Shown here piece by piece: positions 1 through 7,768 of a DNA stretch of 46,343 bases. The translations under genes were made by a program, and so were the position numbers. Within the stretch, counting starts at the first letter, position 1. Every line of letters starts with the position of its first letter. This DNA comes from Pseudomonadota bacterium (lineage in GTDB: Bacteria; Pseudomonadota; Gammaproteobacteria; Burkholderiales; Gallionellaceae): positions 1-46,343 of the forward strand of contig JAJXTL010000004.1 of assembly GCA_021783855.1 (NCBI GenBank). Reading direction: 5' to 3'. The notes below the pieces were generated by a model, which was not told the DNA's origin, searched no databases, and saw nothing but the letters and a program-made list of their open reading frames with translations.

Positions 1-50
1 TGGATCATCGTTCTCTCTTCGATACTCATCTGCTTGTATATTTTTCCCAT
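1..50 (-). CDS. IS30-family transposase, N-terminal fragment cut by window edge
   Basis: Reading leftwards from the ATG at 50-48, the first 16 codons give MGKIYKQMSIEERTMI. This is the typical opening of IS30-family DDE transposases (a short basic start followed by a 'LSxEER' helix that begins the helix-turn-helix). The rest of the gene lies outside the window, so the catalytic DDE residues cannot be checked. Just upstream of the start is a 10-bp inverted repeat (51-60/67-76). The assignment is by motif recognition over only 16 residues, so it is probable rather than certain. Confidence 0.6.
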   Translation of the reverse strand, partial: MGKIYKQMSIEERTMI

Positions 51-95
51 GCAACATTTTCCTCTAAAAATGTTGCACTTGGTTTTTGAGCGCGC
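1..95 (-). mobile_element. End of an IS30-like insertion sequence
   Basis: The transposase start (50-48) is followed outwards by a perfect 10-bp inverted repeat, 51-60 and 67-76 (GCAACATTTT/AAAATGTTGC, 6-nt loop). After it comes the GTTGCACTTGG-type sequence often seen near IS30 ends. The outer boundary is placed near 95 because recombinase-like coding sequence resumes shortly after it. The exact terminal repeat and any target duplication cannot be fixed, because the other end of the element is outside the window. Confidence 0.45.
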
Positions 96-105
96 CCAGG
101 CAATC

Positions 106-376
106 AATGCCAATTGATCTGATTAACCCAAATAAACTTTATGAATTTTCCAAAGCCATGCGAAAAGTTTTACATGACCATACGAACACGACAGGAAAAG
201 AATATTTACGACTATTAGTCAGCGAGATTCTTATTACTGGGAAACAAGGTGAAATAAGGGGAAGTTATGCTGCGCTTACGTCTGCGATGATTGAAACGAA
301 GATGGGAACCGTAGTGCCCACCTTCGTACCAAATTGGCTCCCCGACCTGGATTCGAACCAGGGACCTGCGGATTAA
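106..376 (+). pseudogene. C-terminal remnant of a site-specific serine recombinase
   Basis: The frame that is open here encodes a stretch with LYEFSKAMRKVL, KEYLRLLVSEI, GSYAALTSAM and KMGTVVPTFVPNW. These are the characteristic C-terminal motifs of resolvase/invertase-type serine recombinases carried by mobile elements. The N-terminal resolvase domain with the catalytic serine is missing: upstream sequence is IS30-like. The frame then runs into the antisense of tRNA-Asn and stops at 374-376, opposite the anticodon loop, so its last residues (WLPDLDSNQGPAD) are read-through of the tRNA gene. It is best seen as a decayed integration gene beside a tRNA, interrupted by an insertion sequence. Confidence 0.6.
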
Positions 377-410
377 CAGTCCGTCGCTCTACCGGCTGAG
401 CTATCAGGGA
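335..410 (-). tRNA. tRNA-Asn (anticodon GTT)
   Basis: The minus strand from 410 to 335 folds as a 76-nt tRNA. The acceptor stem is TCCCTGA paired with TCGGGGA, followed by a G discriminator and an encoded CCA (337-335). The D-arm contains AGCTCAGCCGGTAGAGC. The anticodon loop CTGTTAA carries GTT, and the T-arm contains GGTTCGAATCC. These features together identify tRNA-Asn. A strong promoter lies immediately upstream. The recombinase remnant ending inside this gene suggests that the tRNA has served as an integration site. Confidence 0.96.
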
Positions 411-424
411 ATGAAGAGGTGCGC

Positions 425-453
425 ATCATATAGATACGACCCGATTCGGTCAA
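425..453 (-). promoter_or_regulatory. Sigma70-type promoter of tRNA-Asn
   Basis: On the minus strand there is TTGACC (453-448), a 17-bp spacer, and TATGAT (430-425). This is close to consensus and ends 14 bp before the tRNA 5' end at 410. Confidence 0.7.
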
Positions 454-609
454 CATCAAATTCATATTTTTTACAAAACAACGAAATTCCACATCACATC
501 ATTGCCGTCAATCCGGACAGATCATGACATGTTCAAACACGCGAACCTGCAGCAACATGCCGGCCGCCTGAAAATAATTGCAAATTAGGCAATGATCGCC
601 TGTCACACG

Positions 610-638
610 CTGACGAGCAGTCCATTCTGCGGCATAAT
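610..638 (+). promoter_or_regulatory. Probable promoter of ugd
   Basis: CTGACG (610-615), a 17-bp spacer and CATAAT (633-638) lie about 30 bp before the ugd start codon. Spacing is ideal and each hexamer matches most of the sigma70 consensus. The rest of the 411-668 gap shows no gene. Confidence 0.5.
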
Positions 639-668
639 ACGTGCCTTGTTTTTTATAAGTCCCCTGCA

Positions 669-2015
669 ATGAAAATCACTGTGATCGGTTCCGGCTATGT
701 CGGTTTGGTGTCAGGCGCATGTCTGGCGGATTTGGGCAATGACGTGCTGTGTCTGGATCTCGATCCGCGCAAGATCGAACTGCTCAACAACGGGGGCGTA
801 CCCATTTACGAGCCCGGACTGGACGAAGTCATCGCTCGCAATATCGAAGCGGGGCGCCTGCACTTCACCACCGACATTCCCGCGAGTGTCGCGCACGGCC
901 TGGTGCAGATCATCGCAGTGGGCACGCCTTCCGACGAAGACGGCTCCGCCGATCTGAAATACGTCGTCGCTGCCGCCCGCAATATCGCCCGCCACATGAC
1001 CGAATACAAGGTCATCGTGGACAAATCCACCGTACCGGTCGGCACGGCTGACAAAGTCAGGCTCGCCATGCAGGAGGAACTGAATCTGCGCGGCAACGAT
1101 CCTCAATCCTCGTTCCTCGCGCCTGAATTTTCCATGGTATCGAACCCCGAGTTTCTCAAGGAGGGCGCGGCGATAGAGGACTTTAACCGTCCTGACCGCA
1201 TCGTCATCGGCGCCGAAGATGAAACCGCCATCAAAATCATGCGCGATATGTACGCACCGTTCCAGCGCAATCACGAACGCCTGATGGTGATGGACATCCG
1301 TTCCGCGGAACTCACCAAATACGCGGCCAACGCCATGCTGGCCACGCGTATCTCGTTCATGAACGAACTGGCCAATCTGGCCGAACGCGTCGGCGCGGAC
1401 ATCGAACATGTACGCAAGGGCATCGGTTCGGACCTGCGCATCGGCTACAGCTTTCTGTACGCGGGCTGCGGCTACGGCGGATCCTGCTTCCCCAAGGATG
1501 TGCGCGCATTGCAACACACCAGTGCGGAATACGGCCTGCCATTGAAAGTGCTGGAAGCGGTAGAGCTGGTCAACAACGCGCAAAAATCGGTCATGCTGAC
1601 AAAAATCACCAAACGTTTTGGCAATGACCTGACAGGCAAACATTTCGCCCTGTGGGGACTGGCGTTCAAGCCCGGCACGGACGACATGCGCGAGGCGTCC
1701 AGCCGCGTGCTGATGGAAGGACTGTGGGCACGAGGCGCTACCGTTACAGCCTTCGATCCGGCCGCCATGAAAGAAACACAACATATCTACGGCGAACGCG
1801 CCGATCTGTCCTACGCCGATAACGCCAAAAATGCCCTGCATGATGCCGATGCGCTGATTATCGTCACCGAATGGAAAGCGTTCAAAAGCCCGGATTTTGG
1901 CATCATCAAGGCGCGTCTGAAGCAGCCGGTTATTTTCGATGGGCGCAACCTGTTTGAACCGGTTGACATGAAGGCATTGGGATTCGAATATTTCGGCATC
2001 GGACGCGAAAGCTGA
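669..2015 (+). CDS. ugd: UDP-glucose 6-dehydrogenase
   Basis: This cytoplasmic enzyme oxidises UDP-glucose to UDP-glucuronate with two NAD+, and the product is the precursor used by the Ara4N pathway encoded next to it. The 448-residue protein has the usual length. It has an N-terminal Rossmann motif GSGYVG at residues 7-12, the DKSTVPVGT segment near 118-126, the conserved lysine in ELTKYAANA (about K217), and the catalytic cysteine in [13 protein letters not shown] (C273). The start is the first ATG of the frame and sits 31 bp after a good -10 element. It lies convergent to the arn genes. It could also feed capsule or exopolysaccharide synthesis, but the neighbourhood points to lipid A modification. 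Confidence 0.95.
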   Translation: MKITVIGSGYVGLVSGACLADLGNDVLCLDLDPRKIELLNNGGVPIYEPGLDEVIARNIEAGRLHFTTDIPASVAHGLVQIIAVGTPSDEDGSADLKYVVAAARNIARHMTEYKVIVDKSTVPVGTADKVRLAMQEELNLRGNDPQSSFLAPEFSMVSNPEFLKEGAAIEDFNRPDRIVIGAEDETAIKIMRDMYAPFQRNHERLMVMDIRSAELTKYAANAMLATRISFMNELANLAERVGADIEHVRKGIGSDLRIGYSFLYAGCGYGGSCFPKDVRALQHTSAEYGLPLKVLEAVELVNNAQKSVMLTKITKRFGNDLTGKHFALWGLAFKPGTDDMREASSRVLMEGLWARGATVTAFDPAAMKETQHIYGERADLSYADNAKNALHDADALIIVTEWKAFKSPDFGIIKARLKQPVIFDGRNLFEPVDMKALGFEYFGIGRES

Positions 2016-2021
2016 AATGCA

Positions 2022-2054
2022 GCGGGTGGCGGATTAAAATCGATTCGCACCCGC
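2022..2054. terminator. Hairpin between convergent ugd and HDOD gene
   Basis: GCGGGTG (2022-2028) and CACCCGC (2048-2054) are perfect 7-bp arms around a 19-nt loop, just after the ugd stop. There is no clear T-run, so this is a possible terminator or RNA-stabilising hairpin only. Confidence 0.3.
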
Positions 2055-2084
2055 CAACCTCCGGCACCGTGCGCCACAGACCGC

Positions 2085-2930
2085 TCAGTGCGGCTTGCTC
2101 AAATCGCACGCCAGACCGGCATCTTCTTTGACCATCAGCATCGCCTGTTCAAACGGGATATGCAGCAGTTCGCCCAGCGCCTTGTAGTCATCCGGCAAGG
2201 CGGCATCATCCCAGCCGTTCGCAGAATGACGCGCCAGATTGACAGCCAGCGTAACACAGCGCACGCGCGGCGACTTAGCACTTCCATCATTCATCAGCAT
2301 TAACAGCAATTCAGGCAAACCCCATTGCATCGCCAATTCTTTCTGCAATTCGTCCAGCATAAAACCCAGCACCTCCTGCTGAACATCGCGACTGCGCAGC
2401 TCCTTGTTCTGCAACTGAATATTGCGGATTTTCAACATGGCGTCCGGCGCAAAACACCACATGAGCATCTCGGCGATATCATGCAATAGCGCAGCAACCC
2501 TTATCTCTTCAAAGTGCATATCGTGCAGATACACCGCCCAGTCATAGGCATATTCGGATGCCCTGCGCGAACGATGCATCATGCGCAGCAAAGGCGGAAG
2601 CGCAACGGCATGCGCCTTGAGTTGATCCTCGATCAGGGGTTCAGGCGCAACATGATTGAAGAACTGTTCGGTACCCAGCATCAGCAACGCCTGCTCGACC
2701 TGAACGAGTTCGGTGGTTTGCGCCTTGCGTTTGTTGTTTTGCAGATAGCGCAGCAATTTGACCGTCATGAGAGGGTCGTACTTGATGGCAAGTGCAAGGG
2801 TATGTGCCGTCAGATTCTGCTCATCCTGACGCAACATGGCAAGATCACGCGCGGTATGCCTGAGCACGGGCAACTCACTCTGACTGAGCTTGTATACCCA
2901 CTCATTCAATACCTTGTTATCTCCCATCAT
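2085..2930 (-). CDS. HDOD domain protein
   Basis: This 281-residue cytoplasmic protein has the HDOD architecture, a degenerate HD-like helical fold used in bacterial signalling. The N-terminal half carries the typical SELPVLRHTARDLAML, ALAIKYDPLMTVKLLRYLQ and VEQALLMLG segments. The central LLHDIAEMLMW resembles the HD core. No GGDEF, EAL or receiver domain is attached. HDOD proteins usually have regulatory roles and no proven catalysis, and nothing here identifies the target. It is the last gene of the minus-strand arn group, 70 bp after arnD, and could be co-transcribed with it. Confidence 0.85.
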   Translation of the reverse strand: MMGDNKVLNEWVYKLSQSELPVLRHTARDLAMLRQDEQNLTAHTLALAIKYDPLMTVKLLRYLQNNKRKAQTTELVQVEQALLMLGTEQFFNHVAPEPLIEDQLKAHAVALPPLLRMMHRSRRASEYAYDWAVYLHDMHFEEIRVAALLHDIAEMLMWCFAPDAMLKIRNIQLQNKELRSRDVQQEVLGFMLDELQKELAMQWGLPELLLMLMNDGSAKSPRVRCVTLAVNLARHSANGWDDAALPDDYKALGELLHIPFEQAMLMVKEDAGLACDLSKPH

Positions 2931-3000
2931 GCCTCCTCACTTTTACACATTATCGGCAAAACAGACAAATGCTTTAGGCAAACACCCAGGCACTGGATAT

Positions 3001-3909
3001 TCAGCTTCTCTCCCCTTGCACCGCCAGCGTACCGGTACGCCCCTCAATTTCACGCATGACCACTTCATGACGCGGCAAGGATACCGCATCCAGCCCTTGC
3101 AGATACTGCTGCATGGATACCAGCTCATAGCCTTGCGCCTGCCAGCCTTGCATCAGTTGCTCGAAAACCGGCATCCACTTGCCGCCTTCCAGCTCGGCGT
3201 GCAACGTATAAACATGACCCGCAGCCGGCGCCTCGGCAGTGAGACCCAGCAGATGTTGCGCGACATTGTCCAGCGTGATGCCGTCGCGATTGATCAACTC
3301 GTCCAGCGTCGGCAAGGTGGTGGGCAGCTGCGGACAGGCGACAATCTCCGCCTGCCAGGTCGGGATGAAAGGATGCGTGCCGCGCGTATCAGAGCAATAG
3401 TCGAAACCAAAATGCTGCATCAGACGCAGCGCGTGGCGGTTCATCTGCCAGCCGGCGGCGGCATGGGCGTGCGGCGCCTCACCGAAAATCTCCGTATAGC
3501 GATCCACCGCGCGCTGCAATTCGCGCCGCGTCCATTTGGCATCTTTGCCCGCCACATAATCCTGCCAGCGGATATGGTCGAAACAGTGGATACCCACTTC
3601 AAAACCCGCATCACGCACCCCACGCATGATGTCGGCGCATTTCTTGCCGATGTCAGGTGAGGGCAGCAGCGTGCCGTACAGCAAGGTTTTGATGCCGTAA
3701 TGCTCGACCACAGAGGTACGCGAGACCTTGCCCAGAAAACCTCTGCGAAACACCCGCTTGATGGCGCGCCCGGTGTGGTCAGGGCCAAGCGAGAAGAAAA
3801 AAGTGGCCTGCGCGTGATAGCGTTGCAGCGCATCGAGCAGACGCGGCACACCTTCTCGCGTGCCGCGATAGGTGTCTACGTGAACCTGAAGAGCGAGTTG
3901 TTTGGTCAT
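3001..3909 (-). CDS. arnD: 4-deoxy-4-formamido-L-arabinose-phosphoundecaprenol deformylase
   Basis: ArnD is a polysaccharide-deacetylase-family enzyme that removes the formyl group from undecaprenyl-phosphate-Ara4FN, giving the Ara4N donor for lipid A. The 302-residue length fits. Visible family signatures are HVDTYRGTREGVPRLL near the N-terminus (metal-binding Asp), FFFSLGPDHTGRA, the GFEVGIHCFDHIRWQ segment with metal-ligand histidines, and the AAGWQMN and DYCSDTRG motifs. The gene follows the split arnA, with an inverted repeat array in the gap that leaves no recognisable Shine-Dalgarno. Together with arnB, arnC and the two arnA genes, the function is well supported. Confidence 0.9.
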   Translation of the reverse strand: MTKQLALQVHVDTYRGTREGVPRLLDALQRYHAQATFFFSLGPDHTGRAIKRVFRRGFLGKVSRTSVVEHYGIKTLLYGTLLPSPDIGKKCADIMRGVRDAGFEVGIHCFDHIRWQDYVAGKDAKWTRRELQRAVDRYTEIFGEAPHAHAAAGWQMNRHALRLMQHFGFDYCSDTRGTHPFIPTWQAEIVACPQLPTTLPTLDELINRDGITLDNVAQHLLGLTAEAPAAGHVYTLHAELEGGKWMPVFEQLMQGWQAQGYELVSMQQYLQGLDAVSLPRHEVVMREIEGRTGTLAVQGERS

Positions 3910-3910
3910 A

Positions 3911-4014
3911 TCAGGATGCAGGATTGAGGATCAAGGATTGAGTTAAAAACAGAGCAGCGGTTTTTTTCGCTCCTCGATCCTCCACTCCTCGCTTCGCTCT
4001 CCTCACTCCGTCCT
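3911..4014. repeat. Inverted array of ATTGAGGAT-type words
   Basis: Directly upstream of arnD, degenerate GGATTGAGGAT words (about 3911-3942) face CTCCTCGATCCTCC-type words (about 3969-4010), with a loop containing a T7 run. The same architecture recurs at 5971-6076 and 27728-27873. It fills the arnA-arnD gap and occupies the ribosome-binding region of arnD. Confidence 0.6.
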
Positions 4015-5055
4015 TTAGTCCATCAGTTTGCGAGCTTCGGCGACCTGACCGCGATACGCATCGAAGATATTGCGCAACGTGTCAGCCATATTGATAGCGG
4101 GCTGCCAGCCCAGCTCTTCGCAGGTATTGGTAATCTTGGGCACCCGGTTTTGCACGTCCTGATAACCCTTGCCATAGTAGGCTGCCGAAGTGGTCTCTAC
4201 GATCTTGACCTTCTGCGCCGATTCGCGATATTCAGGATACTCGTTCGCCAGTTTCAGCATCATGTCCGCCAGATCGCGGATCGAAAAATTGTTTACAGGA
4301 TTGCCGATGTTATAGATCTTGCCGGTCGCCACACCATCCTTGTTCTCGATGATCTTCATCAGCGCACTGACGCCATCATCGACGTAAGTGAACGCGCGTT
4401 TCTGCAACCCGCCATCCACCAGACTGATGTTCTCGCCGCGCACAATGTGCCCCAGAAACTGCGTAACCACGCGCGAACTGCCTTCCTTCGCCGTATGGAT
4501 GGAATCCAGCCCCGCACCGATCCAGTTGAACGGGCGGAACAGCGTGAAATTCAGACCTTCCATGCCGTAACCCCAGATCACACGATCCATCAGCTGTTTG
4601 GAGCAGGAATAAATCCAGCGCGGCTTGTTGATCGGGCCGCAGATCAGCTCGGAATTTTCGGGGTCGAATTCCTCGTCGTGGCACATCCCATAGACTTCCG
4701 AGGTAGACGGGAATACCAGATGCTTGCCGTATTTCACCGCTGCACGCACGATGGGCAGATTGGCCTCAAAATCCAGCTCGAACACGCGCAGCGGTTCCTT
4801 GACATAGGTGGATGGCGTGGCAATCGCCACCAGCGGCAGGATCACATCGCATTTCTTGACATGATACTCGACCCACTCCTTATTGATGGTGATGTCGCCC
4901 TCGAAGAAATGAAAACGCTCATGGCCGATCAAATCGCTGATGCGATCCGAGCTCATGTCCATGCCATAGACTTCCCAGTCGGTGGTATTCAGGATGCGGT
5001 TGGACAGATGATGACCGATAAAACCGTTAACGCCGAGTATCAATACTTTTTTCAT
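4015..5055 (-). CDS. arnA: UDP-glucuronate decarboxylase (ArnA C-terminal domain as a separate protein)
   Basis: This extended SDR enzyme oxidatively decarboxylates UDP-glucuronate to UDP-4-keto-pentose, the substrate of ArnB. The 346 residues match the C-terminal domain of the fused enterobacterial ArnA. Visible are the Rossmann GVNGFIG (8-14), the catalytic STSEVYG (117-123, with Ser and Glu as in ArnA), and YSCSK with the active-site Tyr149/Lys153. FRPFNWIG and QKRAFTYVDDG follow. The formyltransferase half is the separate gene immediately upstream (10-bp gap), so the pathway's ArnA functions are on two polypeptides here. Other UDP-sugar epimerases are less likely given the S-T-S-E-V-Y-G motif and neighbours. 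Confidence 0.9.
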   Translation of the reverse strand: MKKVLILGVNGFIGHHLSNRILNTTDWEVYGMDMSSDRISDLIGHERFHFFEGDITINKEWVEYHVKKCDVILPLVAIATPSTYVKEPLRVFELDFEANLPIVRAAVKYGKHLVFPSTSEVYGMCHDEEFDPENSELICGPINKPRWIYSCSKQLMDRVIWGYGMEGLNFTLFRPFNWIGAGLDSIHTAKEGSSRVVTQFLGHIVRGENISLVDGGLQKRAFTYVDDGVSALMKIIENKDGVATGKIYNIGNPVNNFSIRDLADMMLKLANEYPEYRESAQKVKIVETTSAAYYGKGYQDVQNRVPKITNTCEELGWQPAINMADTLRNIFDAYRGQVAEARKLMD

Positions 5056-5065
5056 TTACGTTCCC

Positions 5066-6070
5066 TTAACAATTAAATTCAAATCGTGCCGTACCAAATT
5101 TTGCGGCGAATTGGGTCGCACTCATCTCGATGCCCTCCAATTCAAAACGCACTATCCGCAATACGCCTTGTCCGCAGATCGCATAGGCGCAGCCTTCATT
5201 CACATAAAAAGCGGGATTACCGGCAGCCGCAATACGGGTTTTCAGTGTCTGCAAAATGCGCATCGGCCGGCCCAGCAAACGGGTCGCCGCCCCCGGATAG
5301 GGGGGCGCAACAGCGCGCACCAGATTATGTATATCCTGCGCACTTTGCGACCAATCGACTACGCCGTCTTCAGCGCGGCGCCCGCCAAAATAGGCGCCCT
5401 GAGTCAAATCCTGTTTCATCCGTGGCGCACGTCCAGCCAAGAGCGCCGGCAACACAGCATTCAACGCCATCTCGGCCGCCACGGTCACCTTCTGAAACAC
5501 GTGCAGCGCGGTATCGTCGGGCAAAATAGGCACAGCCTGTTGCGCCACAATGTCGCCGTTGTCCGGTTTCTCCGTCATGTAATGCAGCGTGGCGCCCGTT
5601 TCAGTCTCGCCGCGGATTATCGCCCAATTCACCGGCACCCGACCACGGTATTTTGGCAACAGGGAGCCATGCATGTTCAAAGCGCCCAGTTTCGGGATAT
5701 CCAGCAGGGACGCTTTCAACATCTCGCGATAATAGAAGGAAAAGAAAAAATCAGGCTGCAGGGCGCGGATTTGCTCGACCACTGCCACATCATTCGGATT
5801 GTCCGGCGTGATAACAGCGATACCGTGCAGCGCGGCCAGCTCGGCGACGCGCTCGAACCAGATATTTTCATCGGGGTTGTCGCGGTGGGTCACCACCAGC
5901 TTCACCGCCACTCCATGCGCCAGCAGCACGGAAAGGCAGCGCACGCCCACGTTATGATAGGCAAAGACAACGGCTGAGGATTGAGGATTGAGGATTGACG
6001 ATTGCGCAAATCCCTTTAGCTTAGATGCTGGTTCCAACTCGTCCCTCACTCCTCGATCCTCGATCCACAA
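5066..6070 (-). CDS. arnA: UDP-Ara4N formyltransferase (ArnA N-terminal domain as a separate protein)
   Basis: This enzyme transfers a formyl group from N10-formyl-tetrahydrofolate to UDP-4-amino-4-deoxy-L-arabinose. It has the formyltransferase core with the Asn-His-Asp triad: N132 and H134 in LNMHGSLLPKYRGR, and D170 in KPDNGDIV. The family normally starts at VVFAYHN, but here that motif lies at residue 34. The first 33 residues are encoded by an ATTGAGGAT repeat array and overlap the end of arnC. No ATG occurs between residue 1 and the core. Real initiation may be this ATG, the GTG at codon 8, or the TTG at codon 12 just after the arnC stop. Confidence 0.88.
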   Translation of the reverse strand: MWIEDRGVRDELEPASKLKGFAQSSILNPQSSAVVFAYHNVGVRCLSVLLAHGVAVKLVVTHRDNPDENIWFERVAELAALHGIAVITPDNPNDVAVVEQIRALQPDFFFSFYYREMLKASLLDIPKLGALNMHGSLLPKYRGRVPVNWAIIRGETETGATLHYMTEKPDNGDIVAQQAVPILPDDTALHVFQKVTVAAEMALNAVLPALLAGRAPRMKQDLTQGAYFGGRRAEDGVVDWSQSAQDIHNLVRAVAPPYPGAATRLLGRPMRILQTLKTRIAAAGNPAFYVNEGCAYAICGQGVLRIVRFELEGIEMSATQFAAKFGTARFEFNC

Positions 6071-6076
6071 TCCTGT
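5971..6076. repeat. Inverted array of ATTGAGGAT-type words, inside coding sequence
   Basis: Tandem GGATTGAGGATTGAGGATTG (from about 5977) faces CTCCTCGATCCTCGATCC (about 6049-6066). It lies across the arnC/arnA junction, encoding the last ArnC residues and the N-terminal extension of the formyltransferase. It is the same family as 3911-4014 and 27728-27873. Confidence 0.6.
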
Positions 6077-7032
6077 CTTTTTGCTTCTTGCTCCTCAACC
6101 CTGTTTTCCAGCACCGCTTCAACCAGATAGCGCGGCCGGTGGCGCACCTGCTCGTAGATGCGCCCGATATATTCCCCCAACAGGCCGATGCCGAACAGGG
6201 TGATACCGATCATGAAGAACACCAGTGCAAACAGCGTAAACAGCCCTTCCGCTTCGGGCCCTAAGATCAGACGACGAATGACAAGAAATACGAAGAAAAA
6301 CGCCGAAGCGGCGGACGTCACCATACCGACCAGCGAAAACATTTGCAGCGGCACCACAGAAAAACCGGTCATCAGATCGAAATTGAGCCGGATCAGGCTG
6401 TACAGCGAATATTTGGACACGCCTTGCGCGCGTTCCTCATGCTCCACCACCACCTCGGCAGGGCGGCGCGCAAAGTTGTAGGCCAGCGCCGGGATAAAGG
6501 TATTCACCTCGTGACAGATATTGATCGCATCGATGATGCCACGATCATAAGCGCGCAACATGCAGCCCTGATCGGTAATCTTGATGTGCGTGATGCGTTC
6601 GCGCAGTTTGTTCATCGCGCGCGAGGCCAGATGCCGCCACCAGCTGTCGTTGCGCTGATTGCGTATCGAGCCGACGTAATCAAAGCCTTCGTCCATTTTG
6701 GCGAGCAGCTTGTGGATTTCTTCAGGCGGGTTCTGCAAATCCGCATCCAGCGTGACCACACGCTGCCCGCGTGACAGCTCGAACCCGGCCATGATCGCCA
6801 TGTGCTGACCGAAATTACCGTTAAACAGAATCACCCGCGTCACATCGGGACGCAGTTGGAACTGTGCACGCAGTATCGCCGCCGAACGGTCGCGGCTGCC
6901 GTCGTTGATAAAAACGATTTCGTAGCTGACAGCAAGCTTGTCAAGTGCGGGGTACAGGCGATCGAACAAGGTCTGCAAACCTTCTTCTTCGTTGTACACG
7001 GGAATAATGATGGAAAGTTGTAAGTTTTTCAT
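6046..7032 (-). CDS. arnC: Undecaprenyl-phosphate Ara4FN transferase
   Basis: This membrane-bound GT2 glycosyltransferase moves 4-deoxy-4-formamido-L-arabinose from UDP onto undecaprenyl phosphate at the inner face of the inner membrane. The 328 residues start with LSIIIPVYNEEEGL. The nucleotide-binding/metal motif is LDADLQNPP, and FNGNFGQHMAIMAG and TDQGCMLRAYDR are typical of ArnC. Two hydrophobic helices follow (about 235-260 and 268-292). The last residues (RQDCGSRIEE) are encoded by a repeat array, and the gene overlaps the downstream formyltransferase by 25 bp. Other DPM-like transferases share the fold. Context fixes the name. Confidence 0.9.
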   Translation of the reverse strand: MKNLQLSIIIPVYNEEEGLQTLFDRLYPALDKLAVSYEIVFINDGSRDRSAAILRAQFQLRPDVTRVILFNGNFGQHMAIMAGFELSRGQRVVTLDADLQNPPEEIHKLLAKMDEGFDYVGSIRNQRNDSWWRHLASRAMNKLRERITHIKITDQGCMLRAYDRGIIDAINICHEVNTFIPALAYNFARRPAEVVVEHEERAQGVSKYSLYSLIRLNFDLMTGFSVVPLQMFSLVGMVTSAASAFFFVFLVIRRLILGPEAEGLFTLFALVFFMIGITLFGIGLLGEYIGRIYEQVRHRPRYLVEAVLENRVEEQEAKRQDCGSRIEE

Positions 7033-7090
7033 GAGGCGGCATTCTACCGCAAGGAAGGTGGTTAGCGAAATCGGGAATTATTTTATCTGC

Positions 7091-7366
7091 TTAGCGGTAC
7101 ACATCACCATGGCTACCGATATCAAGCAGAATGATTTCCTGTTCCGTGACCATCAAAGTCAGTGTGATCCGGTAACTGTAAGTCAGACTGACAGCGTAAC
7201 AACCATCAAGCTTGCCGCTCAAAGCGTGCAATTTAAGGCTGGTTTGAAACGGATCATTCTGCAAATCGTCGAGCACCCTGGCAAAGCGCAGCTTCAAATC
7301 GGGATGCTGTCTGAAGAATTTTCGTGCCAGGCGAAGAAATTGATCAGGTGTGACGATGACGTACAT
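7091..7366 (-). CDS. RelE/ParE-superfamily toxin (YafQ/plasmid-stabilisation type)
   Basis: The 91-residue protein has the compact RelE fold pattern: an N-terminal VTPDQFLRLARKFFRQHP helix, LQNDPFQTSLKLHALSGKLDGCYAVSLTYSYRITLTLMV, and the C-terminal LLDIGSHGDVYR. The central K-L-x-G...Y-S-YRI and the C-terminal G-x-H-D/G-x-VY are characteristic of ribosome-dependent mRNA interferases of this group. The ATG overlaps the antitoxin stop by one base (TAATG), the usual arrangement of such modules. It lies between yciI and arnC within the arn gene series. Which subfamily it belongs to, and whether it is still toxic, cannot be told from sequence. Confidence 0.8.
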   Translation of the reverse strand: MYVIVTPDQFLRLARKFFRQHPDLKLRFARVLDDLQNDPFQTSLKLHALSGKLDGCYAVSLTYSYRITLTLMVTEQEIILLDIGSHGDVYR

Positions 7367-7638
7367 TACGCAGTCTCATCTGTATCCAGCGCTTCCAGCA
7401 GCTCTGCTGCCGTCCTGAATTTCATGACTTTTCCATCTTTCACGTCCGCAAGCGACGCACGGACACGGGCATAGTGCGCTTCCTGCTCTGAAGCGATCAG
7501 ATCCTGATAGCGCGCCTCGGACAGCACCACATACTGCGGCTGGTTATTCCTGATGACATGCAAATCGCCGTTGGCAATGAGATCATCCACCGCTGCAATA
7601 CCACGACGCTTGATTTCCTGGGCAGGTACGACGTTCAT
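7366..7638 (-). CDS. Phd/YefM-type antitoxin
   Basis: The 90-residue protein begins with VVPAQEIKRRGIAAVDDLIANGDLHVIRNNQPQYVVLS, the Phd/YefM N-terminal DNA-binding fold. A charged helical tail (ALADVKDGKVMKF, ELLEAL) that would wrap the toxin follows. It precedes the RelE-like toxin with a one-base overlap. It has its own promoter and a perfect palindromic operator just upstream, so the pair is probably autoregulated as in known type II modules, even though it sits inside the arn gene series. Confidence 0.8.
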   Translation of the reverse strand: MNVVPAQEIKRRGIAAVDDLIANGDLHVIRNNQPQYVVLSEARYQDLIASEQEAHYARVRASLADVKDGKVMKFRTAAELLEALDTDETA

Positions 7639-7649
7639 ATCCAGACTCC

Positions 7650-7675
7650 TTTTAGTACTCGATTAAGTACTAAAA
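7650..7675 (-). promoter_or_regulatory. Palindromic operator of the toxin-antitoxin pair
   Basis: TTTTAGTACT (7650-7659) and AGTACTAAAA (7666-7675) form a perfect 10-bp inverted repeat with a 6-bp centre. It lies between the -10 element and the antitoxin start, covering the expected transcription start. Position and symmetry fit an autorepression site bound by the antitoxin. Confidence 0.7.
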
Positions 7676-7703
7676 CTATACGCAGTCGGATACAGGATAG
7701 CAA
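7675..7703 (-). promoter_or_regulatory. Promoter of the toxin-antitoxin pair
   Basis: On the minus strand there is TTGCTA (7703-7698), a 17-bp spacer, and TATAGT (7680-7675), followed by the operator palindrome and an AGGAG ribosome-binding site before the antitoxin ATG at 7638. This gives the module transcription independent of arnB. Confidence 0.6.
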
Positions 7704-7768
7704 GCCCTCTCCATGGCTGAAGTTAACATAATCGTCTATCAGTCCGACTGAGCAATCTGATAGCGCGA

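Noticed and set aside
337..376. Peptide tail WLPDLDSNQGPAD as a real protein end
   Set aside because: This is translation of the tRNA-Asn complement, a well-known artefact of frames running into tRNA genes.
711..1841. Long open frame on the minus strand opposite ugd
   Set aside because: It is antisense to a clear UDP-glucose dehydrogenase and has no recognisable motif. Open antisense frames are common in this composition.
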